Source: Lachnospiraceae bacterium
GTDB taxonomy: Bacteria; Bacillota; Clostridia; Lachnospirales; Lachnospiraceae
Assembly (NCBI GenBank): GCA_017441265.1
Contig: JAFRYE010000068.1
Location: 1 to 64,000, forward strand
Reading direction: 5' to 3'
Length of the DNA stretch: 64,000 nt
Part shown: positions 32,881-42,973 of the stretch, in pieces
Layout of the letters: each line of letters opens with the position of its first letter
How positions within the stretch are numbered: the first letter of the stretch is position 1
Translations under genes and position numbers: made by a program
Notes under the pieces: model-generated
Database searches by the model: none
Seen by the model: only the letters and a program-made list of their open reading frames with translations
Told to the model about the DNA's origin: nothing

Positions 32881-33909
32881 TCAATCGTTCTCATAGTACG
32901 TGCGGCGAAGCGGCTTAGCAAGATAGGAAAATGCGGGATTTTCCATGATGATGCCGAGTCCTTCCACCACGCTTGTGGCGCCGTTTGGCGCAATGTTGAC
33001 CGAAAGTCCGGTGGCTTCGGAAACATAGTTCTGAAGCCCCGCAAGAGCCGAGGATGCGCCGGAGATCGTGATACCGCCGTGATACACATCGGCGGAGATT
33101 TCCGGAGGCACGCGCTCCAAAACGGACTTGATATCGTCGATGATCAACTCGAGGGGTTCCGCGATCGCCCGGTTTACCATATCCGAAGAGAACTCCCTCT
33201 CTCTGGGAAGCCCGCTCACGTAATCTCTTCCGCAGGCTTTCATCGTCTTAAGTTCGGTATCCCCGTAGGACGTCAATCCGATCTTCACCTGCTCCGCAGT
33301 CCGAGGTCCGATCATCAGATTGTAACGCTTCCGGACAGCGGCGATCAACGCCTCGTCGAATTTATTGCCGCCGCAGGCACAGAGCCGGCTCAGCACAATA
33401 CCGCCCTGGGAAATGACCGTGATCTCGGTGGTGTCGGCTCCGATGTTTACGAGCAGAGCACCGAGGCTGCTCTCGATGTCGATGCCGCATCCGAGCGCGT
33501 CCGCCAAGGGCTTCTCGACAATACGGATTTTTTTCGGCCGGATGATCGAAGCGTCGATAATATCGTAAAATGTCTTCTTCTCCACGTCGGTCACTTCCGT
33601 CGGAACCGCGATCACAAAACTGCCGCCCTTCATCTTGTTGCCGGCCCGCGCCATATCCATGGCGATGCAGTTGACAAGCGAAAGCATCGTGTCGTAATCC
33701 GCGATCACGCCGCTTCGGATCGGAAAATCCACCGAAATGTAATCCGGCTGTTTTCCGTACATCTCATACGCCTCTTCGCCGATGGCGATCACCTGGTCGC
33801 GGCTTTTGTAGGCGATGACGCTGTTTTGATGAAAACACACGCCCTGGCGGCTCTTGTATATCTTGATGGAATACGTTCCGAAATCGATTCCGTATAGTTT
33901 GCTGTTCAT
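32881..33909 (-). CDS. mreB: MreB/Mbl actin-like protein
   Basis: 342 residues with the actin fold: phosphate-1 motif GIDFGTYSIKI, the loop NIGADTTEITV, and adenosine motif ITISGASSAL. It forms membrane-bound filaments that steer the wall-elongation machinery. It has the usual length. The first gene of mreBCD after radC, with 8 bp between radC and mreB. Confidence 0.94.
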   Translation of the reverse strand: MNSKLYGIDFGTYSIKIYKSRQGVCFHQNSVIAYKSRDQVIAIGEEAYEMYGKQPDYISVDFPIRSGVIADYDTMLSLVNCIAMDMARAGNKMKGGSFVIAVPTEVTDVEKKTFYDIIDASIIRPKKIRIVEKPLADALGCGIDIESSLGALLVNIGADTTEITVISQGGIVLSRLCACGGNKFDEALIAAVRKRYNLMIGPRTAEQVKIGLTSYGDTELKTMKACGRDYVSGLPREREFSSDMVNRAIAEPLELIIDDIKSVLERVPPEISADVYHGGITISGASSALAGLQNYVSEATGLSVNIAPNGATSVVEGLGIIMENPAFSYLAKPLRRTYYEND

Positions 33910-33917
33910 GCTCTCTC

Positions 33918-34610
33918 CTATGGCAGCGCACCGTGATCTTTAAAGCTGTAATATCCCGGGTCGCCGATGATGATATGATCCAACATCGGAAGCTGCATCG
34001 TATTTCCGAGGGTCGCCAGCGTCGCGGTCAGATTCGCGTCTTCGCGACTGGGGGAACAGTCCCCGCTCGGATGATTGTGCAGTAAAACAAAGGAAGCCGC
34101 CTGATAGCGAAGCGCCTGCTCGAAGACATCCCTCGGCGAAACGAGGGACGATCGCAATGTGCCTTTTGTGAGCGCGATATGGCGAAGCAACCGGCATCGG
34201 ACATCCAACAGTACCAGATGAACCTCCTCCGACGCAGCGTGCCGTAATTCCTCACGGAAGAACTCGTATACGGTCTGTGAGTTGTTCAGAGGAACGCTTG
34301 TGTCCCTCCGGCTGTTCCAGATCCGTTTGGACAATTCCCCGACAGCCTGCAGCTGCAGTTTCTTCACTCTGCCGATCCCGCGAAGAACTCCGAGGTTTTC
34401 CACGGAGGATGTCACAATGCCTCCGATGTTTCCGCCGAGTTCACGGATCATCTGCTCCGAGACTTCCAAAACATTGGCGCCCTTGGCCCCGCTTCGGATG
34501 ATGACGGACAACAGCTCCGCATCCGACAATGAGGCAATCCCGTACAGAATTGCCTTTTCGTCCGGAAGGATCTGTCTCTCCGGCTTTCCTGTGTGATTGT
34601 AAGTTTTCAT
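33918..34610 (-). CDS. radC: RadC-family JAB-domain protein
   Basis: 230 residues: an N-terminal helix-hairpin-helix-like region (about 28-90, VLRGIGRVKKLQLQA) and a C-terminal JAB/MPN metalloprotease-like domain with H178-x-H180 and D191 (HNHPSGDCSPSRED). Despite the historical name a role in DNA repair is unproven. The order radC-mreB is conserved in many bacteria. ATG 34610 follows AAAGGACGCTT; the promoter at 34685-34713 and a palindrome lie upstream. Confidence 0.92.
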   Translation of the reverse strand: MKTYNHTGKPERQILPDEKAILYGIASLSDAELLSVIIRSGAKGANVLEVSEQMIRELGGNIGGIVTSSVENLGVLRGIGRVKKLQLQAVGELSKRIWNSRRDTSVPLNNSQTVYEFFREELRHAASEEVHLVLLDVRCRLLRHIALTKGTLRSSLVSPRDVFEQALRYQAASFVLLHNHPSGDCSPSREDANLTATLATLGNTMQLPMLDHIIIGDPGYYSFKDHGALP

Positions 34611-34647
34611 AAGCGTCCTTTCCCTTTCTCCGGGGGACAAGGTCGCC

Positions 34648-34669
34648 GGCATTTTCCGCGGAAAATGCC
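34648..34669 (-). other. 22-bp perfect palindrome in the radC leader
   Basis: Two 11-base arms meeting at CCGCGG, starting GGCATTTTCC and ending GGAAAATGCC. It lies about 15 nt after the predicted transcription start. It contains two inverted copies of the octamer GGAAAATG that recurs through the window. It could be an operator or a 5' stabilising hairpin. Confidence 0.6.
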
Positions 34670-34684
34670 TTCTGACGCATGCTA

Positions 34685-34713
34685 AGTATAGCACAAAGCA
34701 CCGTGACTGACAA
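34685..34713 (-). promoter_or_regulatory. Promoter of the radC-mreBCD operon
   Basis: Minus strand TTGTCA (34713-34708), 17-bp spacer, TATACT (34690-34685), directly after the stop of the upstream PLP-enzyme gene. Confidence 0.75.
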
Positions 34714-34715
34714 GT

Positions 34716-35993
34716 TTACGGCAACAGACCGGCCTCTTTGAGTTTCTGATACGACATCAGAATGCCGAATTTGGCGTGTGCCCAAGTGAGTCCGCCCTGG
34801 AAGTAAACCGCGTACGGAGGCTCGATCGGTCCGTCGGCGGACAACTCCACGGAAGCTCCCTGGAAGAACGTTCCTGCGGCCATGATGACGTCGGAATGGT
34901 ATCCCGGCATCGCCCAGGGCTCCGGTGTGACATAGCTGTCTACGGGACTTCCTGCCTGGATCCCGCGGCAGAATGCGATGACCCGTTCCGGCGTTCCCAG
35001 CGTGATGGCCTGGATGATGTCATGCCGCTCTTCCGTCGCGTTCGGAATGCAGGAAAACCCTAACGGCTCGTAGATATTAGCCGCAAAGATCGCACCCTTC
35101 AATGCCGAAGCGACAACCGTCGGCGCTAAGAATAGCCCCTGATAAAAGCTTCTCGATACGCCGAGCGATGCTCCGACTTCCGCACCGAGTCCGGGGCACG
35201 TGAGGCGGTATGCGCACTGGTCGATAAGTTCTTTCTTCCCTGCGATATAGCCGCCGATCGGCGCCAGTCCGCCGCCGGGGTTTTTGATAAGAGATCCCAC
35301 CGTCAAATCCGCTCCGACATCCGAGGGCTCGATCTCCTCCACAAACTCGCCGTAGCAGTTGTCGACCATGCAGATGACGTCCGGCTTGATGCCCTTGATG
35401 AACGAGATCAGCTCACCGATCTGCTCCACGGAAAATGTGGGTCTCGTCAGATAACCTTTGCTTCTCTGAATCTCGATCAACCGGGTCTTTTCGTTGATCG
35501 CGGCTCGGATCCCATCGTAATCAAACGTGTTGTCCGGCAACAGTTCCACCTGGCGGTAGGTGATGCCGTATTCCGCAAGCGAACCTTTGGCCGGCGTGAT
35601 CCCGATGACCTGCTCCAAGGTGTCATACGGCTTTCCGACAGGGGAAAGGATTTCGTCGCCGGGCCTTACGTTGGCCGCCATTGCGATGGCAAGTGCGTGT
35701 GTTCCGCAGGTAATCTGCGCCCGCACCAATGCGCTCTCCGTGTGGAAAACGTCAGCGTAAACGGCCTCTAAGGTGTCTCTGCCGAGGTCGTTGTAGCCGT
35801 AGCCGGTAGAGGCTTCAAAGCATTCCGCGCTGACGCGGTTTTTCTGCATCGCGGCGATCGCCTTGAGCTGGCACAGCTCCGCGGTGCGGTCGATCTTCGC
35901 AAACCGCTCTGCCAGCGCTTTCTCAGTCTTTTCACCGAGGTCAAAGGTTCCCTCATCGATGCCGAGGGTCTTGTAGTATTCAAACGGATTCAT
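34716..35993 (-). CDS. YnbB-type PLP enzyme (methionine gamma-lyase family)
   Basis: 425 residues of the family formerly called 'aluminium resistance protein'. A Cys/Met-metabolism PLP fold with the likely Schiff-base lysine K237 in VGSLIKNPGGG, and the upstream Asp in MVDNCYGEF. The substrate is not known; homologues are labelled methionine gamma-lyase by similarity only. It follows miaA by 15 bp, as in Bacillus, where ynbB lies near hfq/miaA. Last gene of the uppP-ftsK-mutL-miaA run. Confidence 0.88.
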   Translation of the reverse strand: MNPFEYYKTLGIDEGTFDLGEKTEKALAERFAKIDRTAELCQLKAIAAMQKNRVSAECFEASTGYGYNDLGRDTLEAVYADVFHTESALVRAQITCGTHALAIAMAANVRPGDEILSPVGKPYDTLEQVIGITPAKGSLAEYGITYRQVELLPDNTFDYDGIRAAINEKTRLIEIQRSKGYLTRPTFSVEQIGELISFIKGIKPDVICMVDNCYGEFVEEIEPSDVGADLTVGSLIKNPGGGLAPIGGYIAGKKELIDQCAYRLTCPGLGAEVGASLGVSRSFYQGLFLAPTVVASALKGAIFAANIYEPLGFSCIPNATEERHDIIQAITLGTPERVIAFCRGIQAGSPVDSYVTPEPWAMPGYHSDVIMAAGTFFQGASVELSADGPIEPPYAVYFQGGLTWAHAKFGILMSYQKLKEAGLLP

Positions 35994-36008
35994 ACGATAA
36001 TTCCTTTA

Positions 36009-36947
36009 TCAATCTATGTTACGGGAAAGGATTCCCCGCTCTTTTGCGGCCGCAAGGATGTCCGAAAGCACATCGGCTTCGCTCCGGCCGTCTTTATCAA
36101 ACCAAACCGCGTCGGGCTCTCTTCGAAACCACGTGAGCTGTCTCTTCGCAAAATGCCGCGTCTCCAGTTTGACAGCCGTCGCAGCCTCCTCAAGGGAGCA
36201 TTTCCCGCGGACGAACGGAACCATTTGCCGATAACCGAGCCCCTGCATGGAAGGTGCTTCCGCAGGAACGCCGGACGCTAACAGACGAGCAACCTCATCG
36301 GGCAGCCCCTGCTGTATCATCATGTCGACACGCATCTCAACCCGCTCGTACAGCTTCGCGCGGTCCATCGTGAGTACCGCGTATAGATATCGATACGGCG
36401 ACTCCGTCTCTTTCTGCCTGCGGTTGTGCTCAGAAATCGTCTCGCCGTGGTAGTGCCAATATTCCAAAGCCCGAATGACACGCCGCTTATTTTCCATAGG
36501 GATGATCGTTGCGCTCTCGGGATCGATCTTCGACAACTCGGCATACAATTCCTCGGCGGAACGCTCCTCCGCTTCGGCTCGAAAGCCGTCATCCCGCTCT
36601 TCGTCCTCAAAGCTTAAGTCCTTCAAAAACGCCTGAATATAGAAACCGGTTCCGCCGACCAGAATGGGTAGTTTTCCGCGTGAGCGAATGACTGCGGCTG
36701 CAGCCTTGGCAAGCGCCAGGAATCTCGTTAAGTCCCAGACTTCGGTCGGATCCACTACGTCGATCAGATGATGCGGTATCCCGCGCCGCTCCGAAATCGG
36801 CAGTTTGGCGGTTCCGATGTCCATGCCTCGGTACACCTGCATGGAATCGGCGCTGATGATCTCGCCCCCGAGGGCTTCGGCCAGGGACAACGAGAGTTCT
36901 GTTTTTCCGACGGCCGTAGGGCCGGCCAGAACGATCAAAGGTTCCAT
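36009..36947 (-). CDS. miaA: tRNA dimethylallyltransferase
   Basis: 312 residues, normal length. P-loop GPTAVGKTELS (8-18), then DSMQVYRGMDIGTAK and the DMAPP-binding VGGTGFYIQAFL. It adds a dimethylallyl group to A37 of tRNAs reading UNN codons. The order mutL-miaA is conserved across bacteria. Starts 21 bp after mutL. Confidence 0.96.
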   Translation of the reverse strand: MEPLIVLAGPTAVGKTELSLSLAEALGGEIISADSMQVYRGMDIGTAKLPISERRGIPHHLIDVVDPTEVWDLTRFLALAKAAAAVIRSRGKLPILVGGTGFYIQAFLKDLSFEDEERDDGFRAEAEERSAEELYAELSKIDPESATIIPMENKRRVIRALEYWHYHGETISEHNRRQKETESPYRYLYAVLTMDRAKLYERVEMRVDMMIQQGLPDEVARLLASGVPAEAPSMQGLGYRQMVPFVRGKCSLEEAATAVKLETRHFAKRQLTWFRREPDAVWFDKDGRSEADVLSDILAAAKERGILSRNID

Positions 36948-36968
36948 CGCTGCCTCCTGTCGGGTTTC

Positions 36969-38966
36969 TTACACAATGCGCTTAAATTTCTTTTCCAGAT
37001 CGTACTTGCTGAAGGAAATGATGATCGGCCGTCCGTGCGGACAATGATACGGATTGTCAAGCGTCAAAAGCTCATCGATCAAATGCTCGGCCTCCATCTG
37101 CGAGATCGCCTGCCCGCCCTTGATCGCAGCCTTGCAGGACATGGTCGCAAGCCGCTCTAAAACAGCCAGCAGCGGCTCCTGTGTCCGCGAAGTTTCGGTC
37201 AGCCGATCCAACGTCTCGTGAATATAATCCTTCGGCGGAATCCCGAACATGACGGTCGGCACGCTGCAGATACCGTACTCGCGGCCGCCGAGATCCCGGA
37301 ATTCAAAGCCCAGTTTCTCGAACAACTCCGCATTTGCCTGCAGCGCTTCTTCCTCGCGGATCGTGAGGGACACGATCTGCGGAGGCATCACCTGCTGCAT
37401 ATAGACATCGCCGGCTTTCACCTGCGCCAGCAGCCGTTCGTAATTGATCTTTTCATGAGCCGCATGCTGATCGATCATCAGCAGTTCATTGTCAAGCTCG
37501 ATCATCCAATAGGTGTTGAACACCTGCCCGATCACTCGGAACTTCACCTTGTCGGACTTCTCCATGAAGGACAATTGCTCGGCTTTGACAATCTGCTCCT
37601 GCGGCGTCGGCATCGGAAGGGTCTCCTTCGGCACCAAAACAGGATCCGTTGTCTCTTCCGAAGGCTTATTTTGCGGATGCTGGACCGGTTCCTCCGACTC
37701 TATCCGGATCGGCTTTACCGGTGCCTTTTCGGGCATATCCTCAACGGGAAACTCCTCCACGACGGGCATTGCCGTAAACTTCGTCTCGCTCTCGCAAACT
37801 GCCTGCGAAGCATTCGCAGCAGGCGGCACCGGGTTGACGGACTCCGCGATTACCGGCGGCTTTTCCTCGGTATATTTCGAGATTGCGATGCGGTTTTCTT
37901 CAAAACTCTCCGGCGGACGCGGGATCGATACTTTTTGCGGAGTTTCGTCTTCGCTGACTGCTGCGGGATGGATCAATAAAGAATCCGAAAGTGCCTTTCG
38001 CACAGCCTCATAGACCGCATTGTAAACCGCGTCGGCATCGGAGAACCGGACATCGCTCTTCGTCGGATGAACATTGACGTCGATCACTTCGGGTGCGATC
38101 TCGATGCTCATGCAAGTGAACGGATACTTATGCTGCATCATATAGCCCTGATATGCGTCCTCAATCGCCTTAGCAAGTAGATTGCTCTTGATATCACGGC
38201 CGTTGACAAAGCACAGTTCGCAGTTTCGGTTGCTTCTGCAAATGATCGGTTTTCCGATCATTCCGCCGATCGTAAGGCCGTTCGCTTCCCCTTTGACGGG
38301 AACCAGATTGTTGGCGATCTCACGGCCGTAGATGGCGTAAACCGCATCCTTGAGTTTTCCGTTCCCGGAAGTGTGCATCACGGTGCGTCCCTGGGAAATG
38401 AAGGTAAACGAAACCTCGGGGTGTGCGATGGCAATCCGGCACAAAAGCTCGTTGATATAGCCGGTCTCTGTGACCGGCGTGCGCAGAAACGCGCGTCTTA
38501 CGGGAACATTATAAAAGATGTCGCGAACAATGATCGTCGAACCCTGCGGGCAGCCGGCTTCCTCGAAGCTCACTTCCTCTCCGCCCTCGATCACATATCG
38601 AGTCCCCAGATAATCCTCGGCATTGTATGTCAAAAGCTCCACTTTGGCCACCGCGGCGATACTCGAAAGAGCTTCTCCGCGGAATCCCAGACTGTGGATC
38701 CGGAACAGATCGTTACCGTCGTTGATCTTGCTCGTCGCGTGCCGTAAAAAGGCCGTACGGATGTCGTCTGTTGCAAATCCGGATCCGTTGTCGGAAACAC
38801 GGAGCAAGGAGATTCCCCCCTGCTCCGCTTCCACGGTGATCCGGGTAGCCCCGGAATCGATCGCATTTTCCACAAGTTCTTTGACAGCGGACGCCGGCCG
38901 CTCGATGACTTCTCCGGCCGCGATCCGGTTGATGGTCTCACTGCTTAAGACGTGTACTTTGCCCAT
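36969..38966 (-). CDS. mutL: DNA mismatch repair protein MutL
   Basis: 665 residues. The N-terminal GHKL ATPase (ENAIDSGAT, DNGSGF, GFRGEALSSIAAV) is followed by a Pro/Glu-rich linker (about 350-470) and a C-terminal dimerisation domain with the endonuclease motif DQHAAHEKINYE and CPHGRP. The nicking motif shows this is the MutH-independent, nicking type of MutL. mutS is not in the window; it usually precedes mutL, but here ftsK does. Confidence 0.95.
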   Translation of the reverse strand: MGKVHVLSSETINRIAAGEVIERPASAVKELVENAIDSGATRITVEAEQGGISLLRVSDNGSGFATDDIRTAFLRHATSKINDGNDLFRIHSLGFRGEALSSIAAVAKVELLTYNAEDYLGTRYVIEGGEEVSFEEAGCPQGSTIIVRDIFYNVPVRRAFLRTPVTETGYINELLCRIAIAHPEVSFTFISQGRTVMHTSGNGKLKDAVYAIYGREIANNLVPVKGEANGLTIGGMIGKPIICRSNRNCELCFVNGRDIKSNLLAKAIEDAYQGYMMQHKYPFTCMSIEIAPEVIDVNVHPTKSDVRFSDADAVYNAVYEAVRKALSDSLLIHPAAVSEDETPQKVSIPRPPESFEENRIAISKYTEEKPPVIAESVNPVPPAANASQAVCESETKFTAMPVVEEFPVEDMPEKAPVKPIRIESEEPVQHPQNKPSEETTDPVLVPKETLPMPTPQEQIVKAEQLSFMEKSDKVKFRVIGQVFNTYWMIELDNELLMIDQHAAHEKINYERLLAQVKAGDVYMQQVMPPQIVSLTIREEEALQANAELFEKLGFEFRDLGGREYGICSVPTVMFGIPPKDYIHETLDRLTETSRTQEPLLAVLERLATMSCKAAIKGGQAISQMEAEHLIDELLTLDNPYHCPHGRPIIISFSKYDLEKKFKRIV

Positions 38967-38979
38967 GACTGTTTCTCCC

Positions 38980-41900
38980 TCAATTGTTCTTTGTCTGCAG
39001 GAAAGCTTCGAATTCCTCGGCGCTCATCAGGATCTTGCGGGGCTTGGTGCCTTCCTCGGGACCGACTACGCCGGCTTCCGAGAGCTGGTCCATGATGCGG
39101 GCCGCACGATTGAATCCGATCTTATAGACACGCTGCAGCATACCGATGGAGGCTTTGTCTTTCTCGATGATAAACCTTCCGGCCTGCGCAAAATACTCAT
39201 CCCGCCCGTCGTTGTCTCCGGCATCGGAATTTCCTTTCATCTGCTCGGCGACGTTGCTCACACCGTTGGAGACGTCCTTGGCAACCGACTTGTCGTAGTT
39301 TGCACCGTTGTTCTTCTTGAGATAATCGACGATCGCCGCGATCTCTTCGTCGGAAACAAACGGTCCCTGAAGTCGGATCGGCTTCGGAATGCCCTGCGGG
39401 TAGAACAGCATATCGCCCTTTCCGAGCAGCTTCTCAGCACCGATCTGGTCCAAGATGGTTCTGGAATCGATACCTGAGGATACGGCAAATGCGATCCTCG
39501 AAGGAATATTTGCCTTGATCAGGCCGGTGATAACGTCTACGGACGGTCTCTGCGTCGCGATCACAAGGTGAATGCCGGCGGCACGCGCCAATTGCGCCAG
39601 ACGGCAAATGGCATCTTCGACTTCGCCGGGAGCAACCATCATGAGGTCGGCCAACTCGTCGACAATGATGACGATCTGCGGCATTTTCCGCATCTCATTG
39701 CCGTTCTTGTCAAGCGGCGGCTCGAACATGGATGCGATCTTGTCGTTGTAACCCTCCAGATTGCGAACGCCGAGCGCAGAGAAATACTCATATCTTCGGG
39801 TCATCTCGATCACCGCCCAGTTCAGCGCGTTGCTCGCTTTGCGGGGGTCGGTCACCACCGGAATGTAAAGGTGCGGAATATCGTTGTAGACGCTCAATTC
39901 CACGACCTTAGGGTCGATCATGATGATCCTCAGGTCTTCCGGCTTGTACTTGTACAAAAGGCTTATGATCATCGTGTTGATGCACACCGATTTACCGGAG
40001 CCGGTAGCGCCGGCGATCAACAGGTGCGGCATCTTGTCGATGTCGGAGTAGACATTGTTGCCTCCGATATCCTTGCCGACTGCAAAGGAGATCTTGCCTT
40101 TATTTTTCTCAAACTCTTCCGTCTCGATCAGCGAGCGAAGCAGCACGCCGCTGGACTCGGAGTTCGGAACCTCGATACCCACCGCGGATTTGCCGGGGAT
40201 CGGAGCCTCGATGCGGATGTCTTCGGCTGCGAGGTTGAGCTTGATATCATTTTCCAGATTCGTGATACGGCTGACCTTGACGCCCTGCTCGGGAGTCAGT
40301 TCATACCGGGTGACGCTGGGCCCGCAACTGATGTTCGTAACGGTCACGTTGACTCCGAAGCTCTGGAGCGTCGACTGCAGTTTGGCTGCGGTCTCCTTGA
40401 GCTTCTCCGGCGTCATTCCTCCCGCTTTGCCGGACGCGCGCTTGAGAAGGCTGATCGGAGGGAATTTGTATTCCTTGATCGGCTGCTGTGAGGTATCCGG
40501 GAATTCGGTGAGATCGTCCGAAGGCGTCTCCGTCGCAGGCTTGGCTGCGGTATCCGTTTGCTTGCCCGCACCGGTCTGTGCTGCCTGACCTGTGGGCTTG
40601 ATACCGCTCATTGCAAGTTCTTCGCGACTCGGTGCAACGGCCTCGGATGTCTCTACGGCGTCGTACGGATTCACCGCATTCGCGTCGATCTCCGGCTTCG
40701 GGCTGTTCGGAAGTCCGCTGATCGGAATGTCTCCGATGGGGACGGAACCACCGTTCAGTTTGCGGTCGACAGCCTCTCTGCGGGCCGCTTCACGCTCGTT
40801 GGCATCGGCACGATATGCACTTCCGGACGGATTCTCATAGCCCGTCTTTATGATACTTCCGCCGGACGAACCGTTCGTCTCGCGGAATTTGTTGTCCAAT
40901 TCAATCTGGTAGAAGGGATGACCGCTCTGGGACACATAGGAATCCCGGCCCATCTGTCCGGGTTCAAAGCCTGCATCAGGCTGCTCTCCGGAGGCATTTG
41001 CTCCTTCCGAAGCAGAGGTTCCCTTTGCGGGATATTGATATTCCGCGGTGTAGGTAGGCTTCTCCGCAGGCTTTTTGTTGTGCCCGAGGAGTTTGTCGAG
41101 GAAGCCGACCTTCTTCTCCGGTTCGGGCTGCTCGACTTTACCGTAAAAACTCAGATCGGGGTTCACTTCCGGAGGAACGGCGTCAACCAGATGCACTCTG
41201 CGCTTGCGGTTTTCCTCCTGGATCTCTTCAAGTGTAAATACCTGAGAGCTTGTGTTAGCGCCGGCTACGGCATACGGCGAATCATCGCCGAAGGTCTCGT
41301 CGTAAGCGGCCTGTTTCATCTTCTTGCGCTCATCGAAGTACTTCTTGATCTCGATAAATACGCCGCGACCTAAGATCAGGATGATGCATACCAGCAAAAA
41401 TGCGATCAGGATCAACACCGAAGCGATCTTTCCGAACAAAAGATATAACGGTTTCGCAAGACATGCGCCGAACAATCCGCCGCCGCGATGCTGCTGATAA
41501 CCGACCTTGAAGGACTGGAAAAATTTGTATTCCGTTGCCACATTGCTGAACAGGTGAATGAGAGCCGCAAGCACAATCTGCATGATCATGAAGATGGTCG
41601 TACGGCGAAAAGCCAGCGTGTCTTCCGGCTTTTTGAGTATGTACAACACAATGGCGAACAATGCGACCGGGAAAATGTACGGAAGGAATCCTCCGAGAAG
41701 GCCGAACATCAGGTTCTTGATGCCTTTGCCGATGATGCCGCATTTGTCGAAATAACTCAGGTAAAACAGGATCCCGAGAAGGCCGATGAGGATCAGGACG
41801 ACCTCGTCCATATACTCTTTCTTCTTCGCGTTAGCTTCGCGAGCCAGAGCTACAATGTCCTCATTTTTCTCTTTCTCAGACGTTTTCTTGCCTTTGGAGT

Positions 41901-42084
41901 CCGATTTCCCCTTGGAATCTGTCTTGGCGGAAGCGGCCTCGCTCTTCACCGGAGCGGACGGCGTCTTCTCGGCTGAAGTCTTCGAAGGCATGGCCTTGTC
42001 CGTGTTTTTCCCGAGAGGCTGAAGGCCCGTTCTGCGACCGGTTACATTGGTATTGGTTTCATTGTCATTGGATTTCGTTGCCAT
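38980..42084 (-). CDS. ftsK: FtsK/SpoIIIE DNA translocase
   Basis: 1034 residues from ATG 42084 (GGGGAG upstream); a longer in-frame extension has no family sequence. Four membrane helices lie in about residues 80-255, then a long Pro/Ala/Ser-rich linker (about 285-560), the motor with Walker A GATGSGKS and Walker [13 protein letters not shown], and a C-terminal gamma winged helix ([17 protein letters not shown]) that reads polarity signals. It pumps chromosomes through the closing septum and activates Xer recombination. A XerS-like recombinase is also in the window. Confidence 0.95.
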   Translation of the reverse strand: MATKSNDNETNTNVTGRRTGLQPLGKNTDKAMPSKTSAEKTPSAPVKSEAASAKTDSKGKSDSKGKKTSEKEKNEDIVALAREANAKKKEYMDEVVLILIGLLGILFYLSYFDKCGIIGKGIKNLMFGLLGGFLPYIFPVALFAIVLYILKKPEDTLAFRRTTIFMIMQIVLAALIHLFSNVATEYKFFQSFKVGYQQHRGGGLFGACLAKPLYLLFGKIASVLILIAFLLVCIILILGRGVFIEIKKYFDERKKMKQAAYDETFGDDSPYAVAGANTSSQVFTLEEIQEENRKRRVHLVDAVPPEVNPDLSFYGKVEQPEPEKKVGFLDKLLGHNKKPAEKPTYTAEYQYPAKGTSASEGANASGEQPDAGFEPGQMGRDSYVSQSGHPFYQIELDNKFRETNGSSGGSIIKTGYENPSGSAYRADANEREAARREAVDRKLNGGSVPIGDIPISGLPNSPKPEIDANAVNPYDAVETSEAVAPSREELAMSGIKPTGQAAQTGAGKQTDTAAKPATETPSDDLTEFPDTSQQPIKEYKFPPISLLKRASGKAGGMTPEKLKETAAKLQSTLQSFGVNVTVTNISCGPSVTRYELTPEQGVKVSRITNLENDIKLNLAAEDIRIEAPIPGKSAVGIEVPNSESSGVLLRSLIETEEFEKNKGKISFAVGKDIGGNNVYSDIDKMPHLLIAGATGSGKSVCINTMIISLLYKYKPEDLRIIMIDPKVVELSVYNDIPHLYIPVVTDPRKASNALNWAVIEMTRRYEYFSALGVRNLEGYNDKIASMFEPPLDKNGNEMRKMPQIVIIVDELADLMMVAPGEVEDAICRLAQLARAAGIHLVIATQRPSVDVITGLIKANIPSRIAFAVSSGIDSRTILDQIGAEKLLGKGDMLFYPQGIPKPIRLQGPFVSDEEIAAIVDYLKKNNGANYDKSVAKDVSNGVSNVAEQMKGNSDAGDNDGRDEYFAQAGRFIIEKDKASIGMLQRVYKIGFNRAARIMDQLSEAGVVGPEEGTKPRKILMSAEEFEAFLQTKNN

Positions 42085-42103
42085 AACTCGTACTCTCCCC
42101 TCT

Positions 42104-42955
42104 TTACAAGATACAGAACAAATACAACAGAATACCGAACGCGATACGGTATTTCGCAAACCGTGTGAGCGACGTTTCCGAAAGATACGAAACGATCGCC
42201 CGAACCACGGCAAAACTTACTAAAAACGATACGATCGCGGCTGTGATCAACTCGGAGATCATCCAACGATCCGGCTGAATTCCGTGGATCACGAGAGGCA
42301 GCAAACCGTTTACGATCAGTGACGGCATCCCTGAAAGGATTGCTACCGTAACCGCTGTTCTGCGGCCGATACCCAGAGTAACAGCCAAAAGGATCGCAAT
42401 ACCGAAGCGGCTGCATCCCGGGAGAAACGCTACTGTCTGGACAAGTCCGATAAGAAGCCAGAATCGAAACGGTACATCCTCCGGCCGGTCATATAACGGC
42501 AGTGTCGCGCGGTTGCGGATTTCCGCAAACCAGACGATCAAACCGCCGGCGATCATCAAGACCATCGTCATCCGAAGCGTCCGCAAGGAGTCCGGAGCAT
42601 ACGTAAATGCCGAAAAATCACTTCCGAAGATCAATCCGATCACCAGATTCGGAATCCAGGACAATCCGATCACCGTGAAGATTCTCGTGCGCTCTCCCGC
42701 GGCTTTTACGTTGCCTTTCCAATCGCGATACAGCGGCAGGTTTTTCGGCAGAAACAATAAAACTGCCGCCATCAACGCTCCGAATGTCGCTGCTCCGACA
42801 TATTGTTCGCGAAAAACGGCGCTCGCATTCCAGTCAGGAAATCCGAGATAATGTCCGAGCACCGTAATATGCGCTGAATTACTGACGGGCAACCATTCGG
42901 TGACGCCCGCACAAGCAGCGATCAGGATCATTTTTATGATATCGAAAAAGCCCAA
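42104..42955 (-). CDS. uppP: Undecaprenyl-diphosphatase UppP (BacA)
   Basis: 283 residues with about eight membrane helices. The catalytic signatures are present in slightly changed form: [13 protein letters not shown] for the usual G-TEFLPVSSTGH, and PGCSRFG for PG-SRSG. It recycles undecaprenyl pyrophosphate for wall and surface polymer synthesis. The start is TTG 42955 with GGAGG 8 bp upstream. It follows the GH95 gene by 18 bp. Confidence 0.88.
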   Translation of the reverse strand: MGFFDIIKMILIAACAGVTEWLPVSNSAHITVLGHYLGFPDWNASAVFREQYVGAATFGALMAAVLLFLPKNLPLYRDWKGNVKAAGERTRIFTVIGLSWIPNLVIGLIFGSDFSAFTYAPDSLRTLRMTMVLMIAGGLIVWFAEIRNRATLPLYDRPEDVPFRFWLLIGLVQTVAFLPGCSRFGIAILLAVTLGIGRRTAVTVAILSGMPSLIVNGLLPLVIHGIQPDRWMISELITAAIVSFLVSFAVVRAIVSYLSETSLTRFAKYRIAFGILLYLFCIL

Positions 42956-42973
42956 TCTCTCATCCTCCGGGCA

